Numbered from the stretch's first letter, positions 34,619-42,922 are shown. The stretch is DNA of 64,000 bases from Streptomyces sp. Edi4 (GCF_040253615.1 NZ_JBEJGY010000004.1:5394001-5458000); one strand, 5' to 3'. Made by a program: numbers and translations. Notes: generated from the letters alone by a model not told the origin.

Positions 34619-34690
34619 GGCTGCTCCCGCTTCCGGTTGGAGGGTGGCCGCATCGAGGACGGCCACAAGGTCGTTGCGTAGTGCACACGA

Positions 34691-34710
34691 TAACTTAGCC
34701 AACCTAATGA
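34691..34710. promoter_or_regulatory. Possible operator (iron-box-like half-site) upstream of the MFS gene
   Basis: On the minus strand the sequence reads TTAGGTTGGCTAAGTTA, beginning at about 34707. TTAG and CTAA form a short inverted repeat, and TTAGGTT followed by GGCTAA matches the left part of the DtxR/DmdR iron box TTAGGTTAGGCTAACCTAA with one base missing; the right half is not conserved. Position is about 75-90 bases before the MFS start. A MarR-type site is an alternative reading. Confidence 0.3.
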
Positions 34711-34838
34711 CTGCAATATGAAACTACTTTTTCCGGCCCGGTCGGCCCGGTCGGCCCGGTCCTTCGCGACAGGCCCAGGCCCACCGGACGGGTGATCGTC
34801 CTTGACGGGGCGACGGCCGGGGAGGAGCGTGGGGCCTT

Positions 34839-35477
34839 ATGAGGGGCGAACCCAGTTGCCCGAAGTGCGGAGGCCGGGTCAGGGCGCCCGGTCTCTTCGC
34901 CGACACCTGGCAGTGCGATGCCCACGGCCCGGTCCACCCGCTGCAACCGGTGCTCCCGCCCAGCGTCGAAGGCCTGGAAGTCGTCGTGCGCCGGTCCCAG
35001 GTGCCGGTGTGGATGCCCTGGCCGCTCCCGGTCGGCTGGCTGTTCACCGGCGTCGGTTACGCGGGGGACGACCGCAGCGGCGGCCGCGCGACCGCCGTCG
35101 CCTGCTCGGGCCCGGGGCCCCTGGGCGGCCTGGGGGAGCTGATCCTGGTCGCGGAGGAGCTGGGCGTGGGGCTCGGCGCGCGGTTCGCCGGCATCGACGG
35201 TCCCGACCCCGGCCCCTATATGAGCGTCGACAAACCCCCGCACGCCAAGGTGCTCGCCGCCGGCCGCCCCACCCCGCTCTGGCACGTCAGCCGCACGCCG
35301 GACGACCGCGCGGTCTTCGCCGGCGAGGCGCGCGGCCTGTGGCTGTGGGCGATCGCGTGGCCCGAGCAGTCCGGGCTGCTCATGTACGACGAACTCGTCC
35401 TGACCGATCTGCGCGACGCGGGCGCGGAGGTCGAACTGCTGCCGTGCGGCGCCCTCACCCCACGCATCCTGTCCTGA
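34839..35477 (+). CDS. Conserved protein with N-terminal zinc ribbon (DUF6758-like)
   Basis: A 212-residue protein. The N-terminus has a zinc-ribbon-like pair (CPKCGGRV near residue 7, then WQCDAHG), followed by a Trp/Pro/Gly-rich domain: VWMPWPLPVGWLFTGVGYAG, GLGELILVAEELGVGLGARF and WLWAIAWPEQSGLLMY. There is no signal peptide. ATG at 34839. The family is Streptomyces-conserved and of unknown function. Location directly before the PHP gene, with 157 bases between, suggests cotranscription is possible but not certain. Confidence 0.8.
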   Translation: MRGEPSCPKCGGRVRAPGLFADTWQCDAHGPVHPLQPVLPPSVEGLEVVVRRSQVPVWMPWPLPVGWLFTGVGYAGDDRSGGRATAVACSGPGPLGGLGELILVAEELGVGLGARFAGIDGPDPGPYMSVDKPPHAKVLAAGRPTPLWHVSRTPDDRAVFAGEARGLWLWAIAWPEQSGLLMYDELVLTDLRDAGAEVELLPCGALTPRILS

Positions 35478-35490
35478 CGCCGGCCTTGGC

Positions 35491-35530
35491 ACCGGCCCGC
35501 ACCGGCCCGCACCGGCCCGCACCGGCCCGC
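35491..35530. repeat. Exact 10-bp tandem repeats
   Basis: Four consecutive copies of ACCGGCCCGC lie in the gap between the zinc-ribbon gene and the PHP gene. One unit is close to one helical turn. There is no evidence of function. Confidence 0.8.
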
Positions 35531-35634
35531 ACGCGGGCGGACGAGGGGGCGCGCTCGAGCGGACGGCGGGGCGCGGGCGGGCGGTTATCCTTGACTGTCC
35601 CCTGATCCGCCCCTTATGCCCTGGAGTACGCGTC

Positions 35635-36504
35635 GTGCGCATCGATCTGCACACCCACTCCACGGCGTCCGACGGTACGGACACCCCGGCCGAGCTCGTC
35701 CGCAACGCGGCGGCCGCCGGGCTCGACGTGATCGCCCTGACCGACCACGACACCACCCGGGGCCACGCGCAGGCCATCGCCGCGCTGTCAGGCCTCGACC
35801 TCACCCTCGTCACCGGCGCCGAACTCTCCTGCCGCGTCGACGGCGTCGGCCTGCACATGCTGGCCTACCTCTTCGACCCCGAGGAGCCCGAGCTCTCCCG
35901 CGAGCGCGAGCTCGTGCGCGACGACCGGGTCCCGCGCGCCCAGGGCATGGTCGCCAAACTGCGCGACCTCGGCGTTCCGATCACCTGGGAGCAGGTCGCG
36001 CGCATCGCGGGCGACGGCTCGGTCGGCCGCCCCCACGTCGCCGAAGCCCTCGTCGAACTCGGCGTCGTCAGCTCCGTCTCCGACGCCTTCGTGCCCGACT
36101 GGCTCGCCGACGGCGGCCGTGCCTACGTGGGCAAGCACGAACTCGACCCGTTCGACGCGATCCGGCTGGTCAAGGCCGCCGGCGGCGTCACCGTCCTCGC
36201 GCACCCGCTCGCCGTCAAGCGCGGCCGGGTCGTGCCCGAATCGGTGATAGCGGAGCTCGCGGCGGCCGGACTGGACGGCGTCGAAGTCGATCACACCGAC
36301 CATGACGCGCCCACCCGCGCCCGGCTGCGCGCCCTCGCGGACGACCTCGGGCTCCTCGTCACGGGCTCCAGCGACTACCACGGCAGCCGCAAGAGCGTAC
36401 GGCTCGGCGCGTGCGTCACCGACCCCGAGATCTACGGCGAGATCACCCGCCGCGCCACGGGGGCCTTCCCCGTGCCGGGTGCGGGCGGAGAGCTCCGCCC
36501 GTAG
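35635..36504 (+). CDS. PHP-domain metal-dependent phosphoesterase
   Basis: A 289-residue cytoplasmic PHP enzyme, probably of the 3',5'-nucleoside bisphosphate or RNase AM (YciV/TrpH) group. Metal ligands are in MRIDLHTHSTASDGTDTP, ALTDHDTTRGH, the Glu of LVTGAELSCR, and the C-terminal VLAHPLAVKRG and GSSDYHGSRK. GTG at 35635. In E. coli the homologue trims RNA 5' ends and degrades pAp; the same role is plausible. It precedes the MarC gene by 150 bases. Confidence 0.9.
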   Translation: MRIDLHTHSTASDGTDTPAELVRNAAAAGLDVIALTDHDTTRGHAQAIAALSGLDLTLVTGAELSCRVDGVGLHMLAYLFDPEEPELSRERELVRDDRVPRAQGMVAKLRDLGVPITWEQVARIAGDGSVGRPHVAEALVELGVVSSVSDAFVPDWLADGGRAYVGKHELDPFDAIRLVKAAGGVTVLAHPLAVKRGRVVPESVIAELAAAGLDGVEVDHTDHDAPTRARLRALADDLGLLVTGSSDYHGSRKSVRLGACVTDPEIYGEITRRATGAFPVPGAGGELRP

Positions 36505-36654
36505 GGAGAGCCCGCCTCTCCCCACACCCCGGGGGCGCCACCCCCGTACTCACTTCCCGGTACCCCCGGCCGACTCGTGTGCGGCTCCGGGGGCCGGTCC
36601 GGTCGGCCCGCGCGCCGGCCCCCTCATGTACATCCCTCACTTGCAAGGCTCACC

Positions 36655-37260
36655 GTGTTCGACGCTGCCGTCTTCGGCTCCCTCTTCCTCACCCTGTTCG
36701 TCATCATGGATCCCCCGGGGATCACGCCGATCTTCCTCGCGCTGACCGCGGGCCGGGCCGGCAAGGTCCAGCGCAGGATGGCCTGGCAGGCCGCCGCCGT
36801 CGCGCTCGGAGTGATCACGCTCTTCGGTCTCGTCGGCCACCAGATCCTGACGTATCTGCACATCGACATCCCCGCGCTGATGATCGCGGGCGGCCTGCTG
36901 CTGCTCCTGATCGCCCTCGACCTGCTCACCGGCAAGACCGACGAGCCCCAGCAGACCAAGGACGTCAACGTCGCGCTCGTACCGCTGGGCATGCCGCTGC
37001 TCGCCGGGCCCGGTGCGATCGTCCAGGTGATCCTGGCCGTCCAGAACCACGACTCGGTGTCCGGTCAGGTCTCGGTCTGGGCCGCGATCATCGCCATCCA
37101 CCTCGTCCTGTACGTGACGATGCGGTACTCGCTGCTGATCATCCGCGTCATCAAGGACGGCGGCGTCGTCCTGGTGACCCGGCTCGCCGGCATGATGCTC
37201 TCCGCGCTCGCGGTGCAGCAGATCATCAACGGCGTCACGCAGGTCATCCACGCCTACTGA
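36655..37260 (+). CDS. MarC-family integral membrane protein
   Basis: A 201-residue protein with six predicted membrane segments. The GTG at 36655 begins VFDAAVFGSLFLTLFVIMDP, which matches the family start; upstream in-frame codons are non-coding in style. The conserved PPGITPIFLALT and VALVPLGMPLLAGPGAI motifs (first and fourth segments) are present. MarC proteins are of unknown function; earlier links to multiple antibiotic resistance were not confirmed in E. coli. Confidence 0.92.
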   Translation: MFDAAVFGSLFLTLFVIMDPPGITPIFLALTAGRAGKVQRRMAWQAAAVALGVITLFGLVGHQILTYLHIDIPALMIAGGLLLLLIALDLLTGKTDEPQQTKDVNVALVPLGMPLLAGPGAIVQVILAVQNHDSVSGQVSVWAAIIAIHLVLYVTMRYSLLIIRVIKDGGVVLVTRLAGMMLSALAVQQIINGVTQVIHAY

Positions 37261-37333
37261 GCCCGCGCGCCGGGCTCGCCGCTGTCGCGGTGCGCCCGGC
37301 TCGCCGCCGTCGCGGACGGCCCCGGACATGCCA

Positions 37334-37365
37334 AGCGCCCCCGTACATCCGTGTACGGGGGCGCT
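37334..37365. terminator. Hairpin terminator after the MarC gene
   Basis: Perfect 13-bp inverted repeat AGCGCCCCCGTAC / GTACGGGGGCGCT with a 6-base loop, followed on the plus strand by CTCCGCTTTT. It lies between the MarC gene and the convergent 50-residue gene. Confidence 0.88.
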
Positions 37366-37425
37366 CTCCGCTTTTCGGCGCCCGCAGCCGTTCTTCTGGC
37401 TCGCGGGGGCGCCGGCTCTTACGCG

Positions 37426-37578
37426 TTACGAGGCCGAGGCTTCGGCCGGGCGGATATAGATGCGCTGGCCCATGGCGGCGGCCTGCTGCACAATCCGGTT
37501 GACGGAGGCGGCGTCCACGACGGTGCTGTCGACGGCGATGCCGTCGACGTCGTCCAGGCGCATGATTTCGAAGCGCAA
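37426..37578 (-). CDS. Small conserved protein (50 aa) with a TTG start
   Basis: A 50-residue protein: TTG at 37578, preceded by GAAGGGAGAAGCC, opens LRFEIMRLDDVDGIAVDSTV, and the frame ends with IVQQAAAMGQRIYIRPAEAS and TAA at 37426. The strong Shine-Dalgarno and codon bias (GC at third positions) support coding. No known domain; the compact alternation of charged and hydrophobic residues suggests a small alpha/beta fold. An ATG six codons in is a possible but poorer start. I believe relatives occur in other Streptomyces, but the function is unknown. Confidence 0.75.
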   Translation of the reverse strand: MRFEIMRLDDVDGIAVDSTVVDAASVNRIVQQAAAMGQRIYIRPAEASAS

Positions 37579-37740
37579 GGCTTCTCCCTTCGTCTGATCC
37601 TCCTGCTAGGAGAACTACTGGTGCGGGAACTGCTGTTCAGCATGCCCGCGAGCGGCGTCGGGGCGGTTGCCCGCCCGTTAAGAGTGGATTGCGTGGCTGC
37701 TGTGCAACGCGTTCCATAGGGGACAACGAGTTGCCTCCAG

Positions 37741-37782
37741 CAAACATTCCCTACGCTAAAGAAATTTTTCGCGTCGCTAAGG
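37741..37782. promoter_or_regulatory. AT-rich pocket with paired CGCTAA direct repeats
   Basis: CGCTAAAG at 37754-37761 and CGCTAAGG at 37775-37782 are 21 bases apart, two helical turns, flanking GAAATTTTTCG. This AT-rich spot stands out in the 276-base gap between the 50-aa gene and the NYN gene and may be a promoter or regulator-binding site. A second possible -10 (GACAAT) lies just before the NYN start. Confidence 0.35.
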
Positions 37783-37854
37783 AACGGGGCCGAGACGGGG
37801 ACGGCACGTGCCCGGTTGTGCCCGGTGCGTCACGGCGCCGACAATGGACAACGT

Positions 37855-38775
37855 ATGGACGACTCCCAGGTACCCCAGGTGCCCCTCGGTATTGCCGCCG
37901 ACCTCGACCGCAAGCTCGACCGCGCCAACGAGCTGTTGCAGCGCATGCTCGCAGAGGTCGCCAAGACACCCTCCACGCACGCGATCTTCGTCGACGCCGG
38001 GTACGTCTACGCGGCCGCCGGGCTCCTCGTCACCGGCACCGAGGACCGGCGCTCCTTCGATCTGGACGCGGAGGGGCTGATCGAGGCGTTCATCGACAAG
38101 GCGCGCACGATCTTCGCCGACAGCCGGCTGCTGCGGGTGTACTGGTACGACGGCGCGCGCCGGCGCATCCACACGCCCGAGCAACAGTCGATCGCCGAGC
38201 TTCCCGACGTCAAGGTCAGGCTCGGCAACCTCAACGCCAACAACCAGCAGAAGGGCGTCGACTCCCTGATCCGCTCCGATCTGGAGTCCCTGGCCAGGCA
38301 CCGCGCCATCAGCGACGCGGCGCTGATCGGCGGGGACGAGGACCTGGTCTCGGCCGTCGAGGCGGCGCAGGGGTATGGGGCGCGCGTCCATCTGTGGGGC
38401 ATCGAGGCCGCGGACGGGCGCAACCAGGCGGAGCCGCTGTTGTGGGAGGTCGACAGTCAGCGGACCTTCGACCTCGACTTCTGCAAGCCGTACGTCACGC
38501 GGCGGCCGGTCACGCTGTACGAGCAGGAGGGGCCTGCGCCGGGCCGCGAGGACGTGCGGTTCGTCGGGGCGCGGATCGCGGCGACGTGGCTCTCCGAGCG
38601 GGGGCGGGCGGCGCTGGCCGACCTGCTGCCCGGGCATCCCTATCTGCCCGGGCCGGTCGACCAGGACCTGCTCATCGAGGCGGAGCGGTTGCTCCAGTAC
38701 TCGTTGCGTGGGCACGCGGATTTGCGGCGGGCGCTGCGGGACGGGTTCTGGCAGCACCTCCAGTCCCAGTACTGA
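37855..38775 (+). CDS. NYN-domain ribonuclease-like protein
   Basis: A 306-residue protein. ATG at 37855 (MDDSQVPQVPLGIAADLDRK) has little Shine-Dalgarno, with GACAAT about ten bases upstream, so it could be leaderless. The NYN/PIN-like metal site is formed by HAIFVDAGYVYAA, KGVDSLIRSDLESL and ALIGGDEDLVSAVEAA (three acidic positions), with DKARTIFADSRLLRVYWYDG in between. The C-terminal part (TWLSERGRAALADLLPGHPY to the end) looks like an OST-HTH/LOTUS-type or family-specific helical domain. RNA cleavage is likely; the substrate is unknown. Confidence 0.88.
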   Translation: MDDSQVPQVPLGIAADLDRKLDRANELLQRMLAEVAKTPSTHAIFVDAGYVYAAAGLLVTGTEDRRSFDLDAEGLIEAFIDKARTIFADSRLLRVYWYDGARRRIHTPEQQSIAELPDVKVRLGNLNANNQQKGVDSLIRSDLESLARHRAISDAALIGGDEDLVSAVEAAQGYGARVHLWGIEAADGRNQAEPLLWEVDSQRTFDLDFCKPYVTRRPVTLYEQEGPAPGREDVRFVGARIAATWLSERGRAALADLLPGHPYLPGPVDQDLLIEAERLLQYSLRGHADLRRALRDGFWQHLQSQY

Positions 38776-38811
38776 CCCCCGCCGGTTGCCCGGCGGGCGG
38801 CGACCCCCGTT

Positions 38812-39105
38812 TCGCGCAGTTCCCCGCGCCCCTTGGGGGGTGATGGTTGCCGGTTGCCTGTGGGTGGGTGACGGCTTCCCGCGCAGTTCCCCGCGCCCCT
38901 TGGGGGGTGATGGTTGCCGGTTGCCTGTGGGTGGGTGACGGCTTCCCGCGTAGTTCCCCGCGCCCCTTGGGGGGTGATGGTTGCCGGTTGCCTTCGGGTG
39001 GGTGACGGCTTCCCGCGTAGTTCCCCGCGCCCCTTGGGGGGTGGCGGCCGCCGGTTTTCTGCGGGTGGGTGGTGGCTTGTCGCGCAGTTCCCCGCGCCCC
39101 TGGCG
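38812..39105. repeat. 67-bp tandem array with the GCAGTTCCCCGCGCCCCT core
   Basis: Five copies of the core occur with exact spacing: the TT of the core is at 38821, 38888, 38955, 39022 and 39089, always 67 bases apart. The spacers are nearly identical (GGTTGCCGGTTGCCTGTGGG followed by TGGGTGACGGCTTCC), so this is a minisatellite that spread by tandem duplication. It directly follows the NYN stop. Plus-strand ORFs here are repeat artefacts. Confidence 0.9.
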
Positions 39106-39139
39106 GGGCTGGTGCTGCTCGGCGCTGGGTCGGGGAGCC

Positions 39140-39385
39140 CCTTGGGGGCGCGGGGAACTGCGCGATCGGCCACGCACGGTCCGCGCGTGAACGTGTCGGG
39201 GGTGGGGGAGTCGGGCAACGCATCGCGCGGGTGGCTGATGGCTGGTTGGGGGCGCGGGGAACTGCGCGAATGGCCACGCACGGCCCGCGCGTGGGCGTGT
39301 CAGGGGTGCGGGGAACCGCGCGAATGGGCTGCCCGGGCTGCGCGTGGGCGATCAGGGGCGCGGGGAACTGCGCGAGGCCCGGGTT
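39140..39385. repeat. Inverted-orientation copies of the interspersed repeat
   Basis: Three copies of GGGGGCGCGGGGAACTGCGCG-like sequence, at about 39144, 39248 and 39353, in the opposite orientation to the 67-bp array. Between them are GGCCACGCACGGTCCGCGCG-type spacers. Together the two sets could form a long foldback that ends transcripts of the NYN gene and the convergent hydrolase gene. Confidence 0.7.
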
Positions 39386-39403
39386 TGATTACGGGGGGCG
39401 GGG

Positions 39404-40267
39404 TCAGGCGGATTGCGTGGTGGACCAGAAGTTGGTCAGGGCTGAGGTCAGTTGACCCGGGTGGGACACGTTGGGGGAGTGACCGGCGCCCCGGATGACC
39501 GTATGCCGCGCCCCCACACTCCGCGCCAGATGCGCCAACTCCCCCACCGACCACACCATTTCCCCATCCCCGTACGCCACGTGCAACGGCAACGGCAACC
39601 CCGCAAGCCCAACCGTACGGTCCGGCTCCACCCTCAACTGCCGCCCAGCGGCGATGAGTTGAGCGGGCTGCGTACAGAACCAGCGCCGCTCGAGGAACGC
39701 CACGATCTCCGGCGGATCGGCGACGTACGCCGGATCGCGGCCGTCGAGCCACTGCGTCACCGCCCACACCCACGAGGGCGGCAGCACGGGCAGCGCCGCC
39801 CGCAACATCCTGATCTTGGTGCGCTGATCGGGACCGACCCGCCCCGGCCCGGAGGACAGCAGGGTCAGCGAACGGAACGCGGAGGGATCGAGCCGCGCCG
39901 CCGACCGGGCCACGAAACCCCCGAAGGAGTGCCCGACCAGGTGCACGGGTCCGTCGCCGAGCGCCGCGACCTGCGCCAGCACATCACCGGCGAGAGCACG
40001 CGGGGTGTACGCGGACGCCCGGCGGGGCCCCGGGCTCTCGAACTGACCGCGCCCGTCGACCGCCACCGCCCGATACCCCGCGTCCGCGAGCGGACCGAGG
40101 AGTTCGAGGAAGTCCTCCTTGCTCCCGGTGTACCCGGGCACGAGCAGCACGGTGGCGAGCGCCCGCCCCTCGGGCCGGGAATCGAGTACGGCGAACTCCT
40201 GGCGCGGGGTGGAGAGCCGGTACGCACGCGTACGCGCCGGGAGGTCGAGGGAGCGCGGCTTACTCAT
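39404..40267 (-). CDS. Alpha/beta hydrolase
   Basis: A 287-residue serine hydrolase. The ATG at 40267 begins MSKPRSLDLPARTRAYRLST; an upstream frame to 40351 is unlikely. The nucleophile elbow is GHSFGG, the oxyanion segment VLLVPGYTGSKEDFLEL, and the C-terminal HTVIRGAGHSPNVSHPG carries the catalytic His. There is no signal peptide. The substrate is unknown. It is convergent with the repeat array and 141 bases downstream of the DEAD-box helicase gene on the same strand. Confidence 0.88.
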   Translation of the reverse strand: MSKPRSLDLPARTRAYRLSTPRQEFAVLDSRPEGRALATVLLVPGYTGSKEDFLELLGPLADAGYRAVAVDGRGQFESPGPRRASAYTPRALAGDVLAQVAALGDGPVHLVGHSFGGFVARSAARLDPSAFRSLTLLSSGPGRVGPDQRTKIRMLRAALPVLPPSWVWAVTQWLDGRDPAYVADPPEIVAFLERRWFCTQPAQLIAAGRQLRVEPDRTVGLAGLPLPLHVAYGDGEMVWSVGELAHLARSVGARHTVIRGAGHSPNVSHPGQLTSALTNFWSTTQSA

Positions 40268-40408
40268 GAGTAGAGCGTATCCGCCCAGCCCAGACGCCCA
40301 CATGCCCGTCAGCGCGGCCACCGGCCCCGCGCCCCCGGCGCCCGCCCCCAACGCGAACGGCCCGGGTCCCCCTCGGGGGAAACCGGGCCGTGCGCGTGGT
40401 GCGGGTGA

Positions 40409-42922
40409 TTACGCCTCGGGGGCGGCCGCCGTCTTCTTGGCGCGGGTGCGGCGGGGCTTGGCCGGGGTTTCCGTCTCGGTCACCGGGGTGGCTTCGACGG
40501 TGTCGACCGCGGCTTCGGCCTTCTTGCGGGTGCGGCGGGGCTTGGCGGGGGCCTCGGCCTCGGTGGCGGTCTCGACGATCGCCTCGGGGGCGGCGGCTGC
40601 CTTCTTGGCGCGGGTGCGGCGCGGCTTGGCCGGGGTCTCCGCGTCGGCGGCCGGGGTGGCCTCGACCGTTTCGGTCGCGGCTTCGGCGACCTTCTTGGCG
40701 CGGGTGCGGCGGGGCTTGGCCGGGGTTTCCGTCTCGGTCACCGGGGTGGCTTCGACGGTGTCGACCGCGGCTTCGGCCTTCTTGCGGGTGCGGCGGGGCT
40801 TGGCGGGGGCCTCGGCCTCGGTGGCGGTCTCGACGATCGCCTCGGGGGCGGCGGCTGCCTTCTTGGCGCGGGTGCGGCGCGGCTTGGCCGGGGCTTCCGC
40901 GTCGGCGGCCGGGGTGGCCTCGACCGTTTCGGTCGCGGCTTCGGCGACCTTCTTGGCGCGGGTGCGGCGCGGCTTCGCCGGGGCCTCCGCCTCGGCCACC
41001 GGAGCGGCCTCCACCGTCTCGACCACGGCTTCCGCGGCCTTCTTCGTCCGCGTACGCCGCTGCTTGACCGGGGCTTCCTCCACCGCGACCGCGGCGGCCG
41101 GCGCCTCGGCGACGGCGGACATCGCGGCGTTGGCCGCGGCCTTCGCCGCCCGGGCCAGCTCGATGGCCGCGGACTCCGGCGTCAGGAAACCGATCTCGGA
41201 GTCCGGGTCGGCCTTGCGCACCCGACGGCGGCGCGCCTTGGGCTCCACCGGCGCGGCGACGGCCTCGACGACCGGCGCCGTACGACGACGCGGCTGCGCC
41301 TTGACCTGCGACTTGACCTGCGCGGGTGCGGGCTCGGCCCGCACCGGCTCGGCGACGGGCTCGGCGACCGCGACGGCGGCCGGTGCGGACTCGACGACCT
41401 GAGCGGCGGTCACCGGCGCGGCCGACGGCGCGCCCACGCGGGCACGGCGACGACGACGGGGCGTACGCGGCTCGGTCACGGCGGGCTCGTCCGGGGCCGC
41501 GACGGGCGCCGGCGCGCTCGCGACGGCCTCGGTCCCCGAGGTACCGCCCCGGGTGCGGCGGCGCTGACGCGGCGTACGCGTACGCTCCGGGCGCTCCTCG
41601 GTGACGACGGGAGCGGCGGCGGCCTTGCGGCCACGGCCGCCGGTCTCGCCCAGGTCCTCGACCTCTTCGGCGGCGAGCCCGGCGCGGGTGCGGGCGCCCC
41701 GGGGCAGCACGCCCTTGGTGCCCGCCGGGATGCGCAGCTCCTCGAACAAGTGCGGCGACGTGGAGTACGTCTCCGGCGGGTCGGGGAACTTCAGGTCGAG
41801 CGCCTTGTTGATCAGCTGCCAGCGCGGGATGTCGTCCCAGTCCACCAGTGTGATCGCGATGCCCTTCTTGCCCGCGCGGCCGGTGCGGCCGATGCGGTGG
41901 AGGTAGGTCTTCTCCTCCTCGGGCGACTGGTAGTTGATGACGTGCGTGACGCCCTCGACGTCGATGCCGCGCGCGGCCACGTCGGTGCAGACCAGCACGT
42001 CGACCTTGCCGTTGCGGAAGGCGCGCAGCGCCTGCTCGCGGGCGCCCTGGCCGAGGTCGCCGTGGACCGCGCCGGAGGCGAAGCCGCGCTTGGCCAGCTG
42101 CTCGGCGATGTCGGCGGCGGTGCGCTTGGTGCGGCAGAAGATCATCGCGAGCCCGCGGCCCTCGGCCTGGAGGATGCGGGCGACCATCTCCGGCTTGTCC
42201 ATGGAGTGGGCGCGGTAGACGAACTGCTCGGTGTTGGCGACGGTCGTGCCCTCGTCGTCCGGCGACGTGGCGCGGATGTGCGTGGGCTGCGACATGTAGC
42301 GGCGGGCGAGGCCGATGACGGCGCCCGGCATGGTCGCGGAGAACAGCATCGTCTGACGCTTCGGCGGCAGGTGCTGGATGATCTTCTCGACGTCCGGCAG
42401 GAAGCCGAGGTCGAGCATTTCGTCGGCCTCGTCCAGGACGAGCGCCTTGACGTGGGAGAGGTCGAGCTTCTTCTGCCCGGCGAGGTCGAGCAGACGGCCC
42501 GGGGTGCCGACGATCACGTCGACGCCCTTCTTCAGGGCCTCGACCTGGGGCTCGTACGCCCGGCCGCCGTAGATCGCAAGCACGCGCACATTGCGCACCT
42601 TGCCGGCGGTCAGGAGGTCGTTGGTCACCTGCTGGCACAGCTCGCGCGTCGGAACGACGACGAGGGCCTGCGGCGTGTTGGTGAGCTTGTCGGCCGTGGC
42701 CCGGCCCGCCTCCACGTCGGCGGGGACGGTGACCCGCTCCAGGAGCGGGAGGCCGAAGCCCAGCGTCTTGCCGGTGCCGGTCTTGGCCTGGCCGATGATG
42801 TCGGCGCCGGAGAGCGCGACGGGGAGCGTGAGCTCCTGGATGGGGAACGGGGACACGATGCCCACGGCTTCAAGGGCTTCGGCGGTCTCGGGAAGGATCC
42901 CGAGCTCTCGGAACGTAGTCAG
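40409..42922 (-). CDS. DEAD-box RNA helicase with a repetitive basic tail
   Basis: An 837-residue helicase of the RhlE/CsdA type. The proposed start is CTG at 42922 (LTTFRELGILPETAEALEAV), because AGAAGAGG stands seven bases upstream and homology begins there; a TTG at 43057 has none. The core holds the Q-motif PFPIQELTLP, Walker A AKTGTGKT, DEAD, SAT and HRIGRTGR motifs. After about residue 450 comes a long disordered tail of KPRRTRAKK modules separated by Ala/Glu/Thr-rich spacers, ending in an 86-residue unit present twice. Such tails usually bind RNA. A cold- or ribosome-linked role is inferred from the family. Confidence 0.92.
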   Translation of the reverse strand: MTTFRELGILPETAEALEAVGIVSPFPIQELTLPVALSGADIIGQAKTGTGKTLGFGLPLLERVTVPADVEAGRATADKLTNTPQALVVVPTRELCQQVTNDLLTAGKVRNVRVLAIYGGRAYEPQVEALKKGVDVIVGTPGRLLDLAGQKKLDLSHVKALVLDEADEMLDLGFLPDVEKIIQHLPPKRQTMLFSATMPGAVIGLARRYMSQPTHIRATSPDDEGTTVANTEQFVYRAHSMDKPEMVARILQAEGRGLAMIFCRTKRTAADIAEQLAKRGFASGAVHGDLGQGAREQALRAFRNGKVDVLVCTDVAARGIDVEGVTHVINYQSPEEEKTYLHRIGRTGRAGKKGIAITLVDWDDIPRWQLINKALDLKFPDPPETYSTSPHLFEELRIPAGTKGVLPRGARTRAGLAAEEVEDLGETGGRGRKAAAAPVVTEERPERTRTPRQRRRTRGGTSGTEAVASAPAPVAAPDEPAVTEPRTPRRRRRARVGAPSAAPVTAAQVVESAPAAVAVAEPVAEPVRAEPAPAQVKSQVKAQPRRRTAPVVEAVAAPVEPKARRRRVRKADPDSEIGFLTPESAAIELARAAKAAANAAMSAVAEAPAAAVAVEEAPVKQRRTRTKKAAEAVVETVEAAPVAEAEAPAKPRRTRAKKVAEAATETVEATPAADAEAPAKPRRTRAKKAAAAPEAIVETATEAEAPAKPRRTRKKAEAAVDTVEATPVTETETPAKPRRTRAKKVAEAATETVEATPAADAETPAKPRRTRAKKAAAAPEAIVETATEAEAPAKPRRTRKKAEAAVDTVEATPVTETETPAKPRRTRAKKTAAAPEA
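40441..40956. repeat. 258-bp direct duplication inside the helicase tail
   Basis: Two adjacent copies of a 258-bp (86-codon) unit differ by very few bases; one visible change is GGGGTCTCC versus GGGGCTTCC (T/A codon difference in the spacer). Each unit contains three KPRRTR-type basic modules. The near-identity implies a recent in-frame duplication. Confidence 0.9.
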
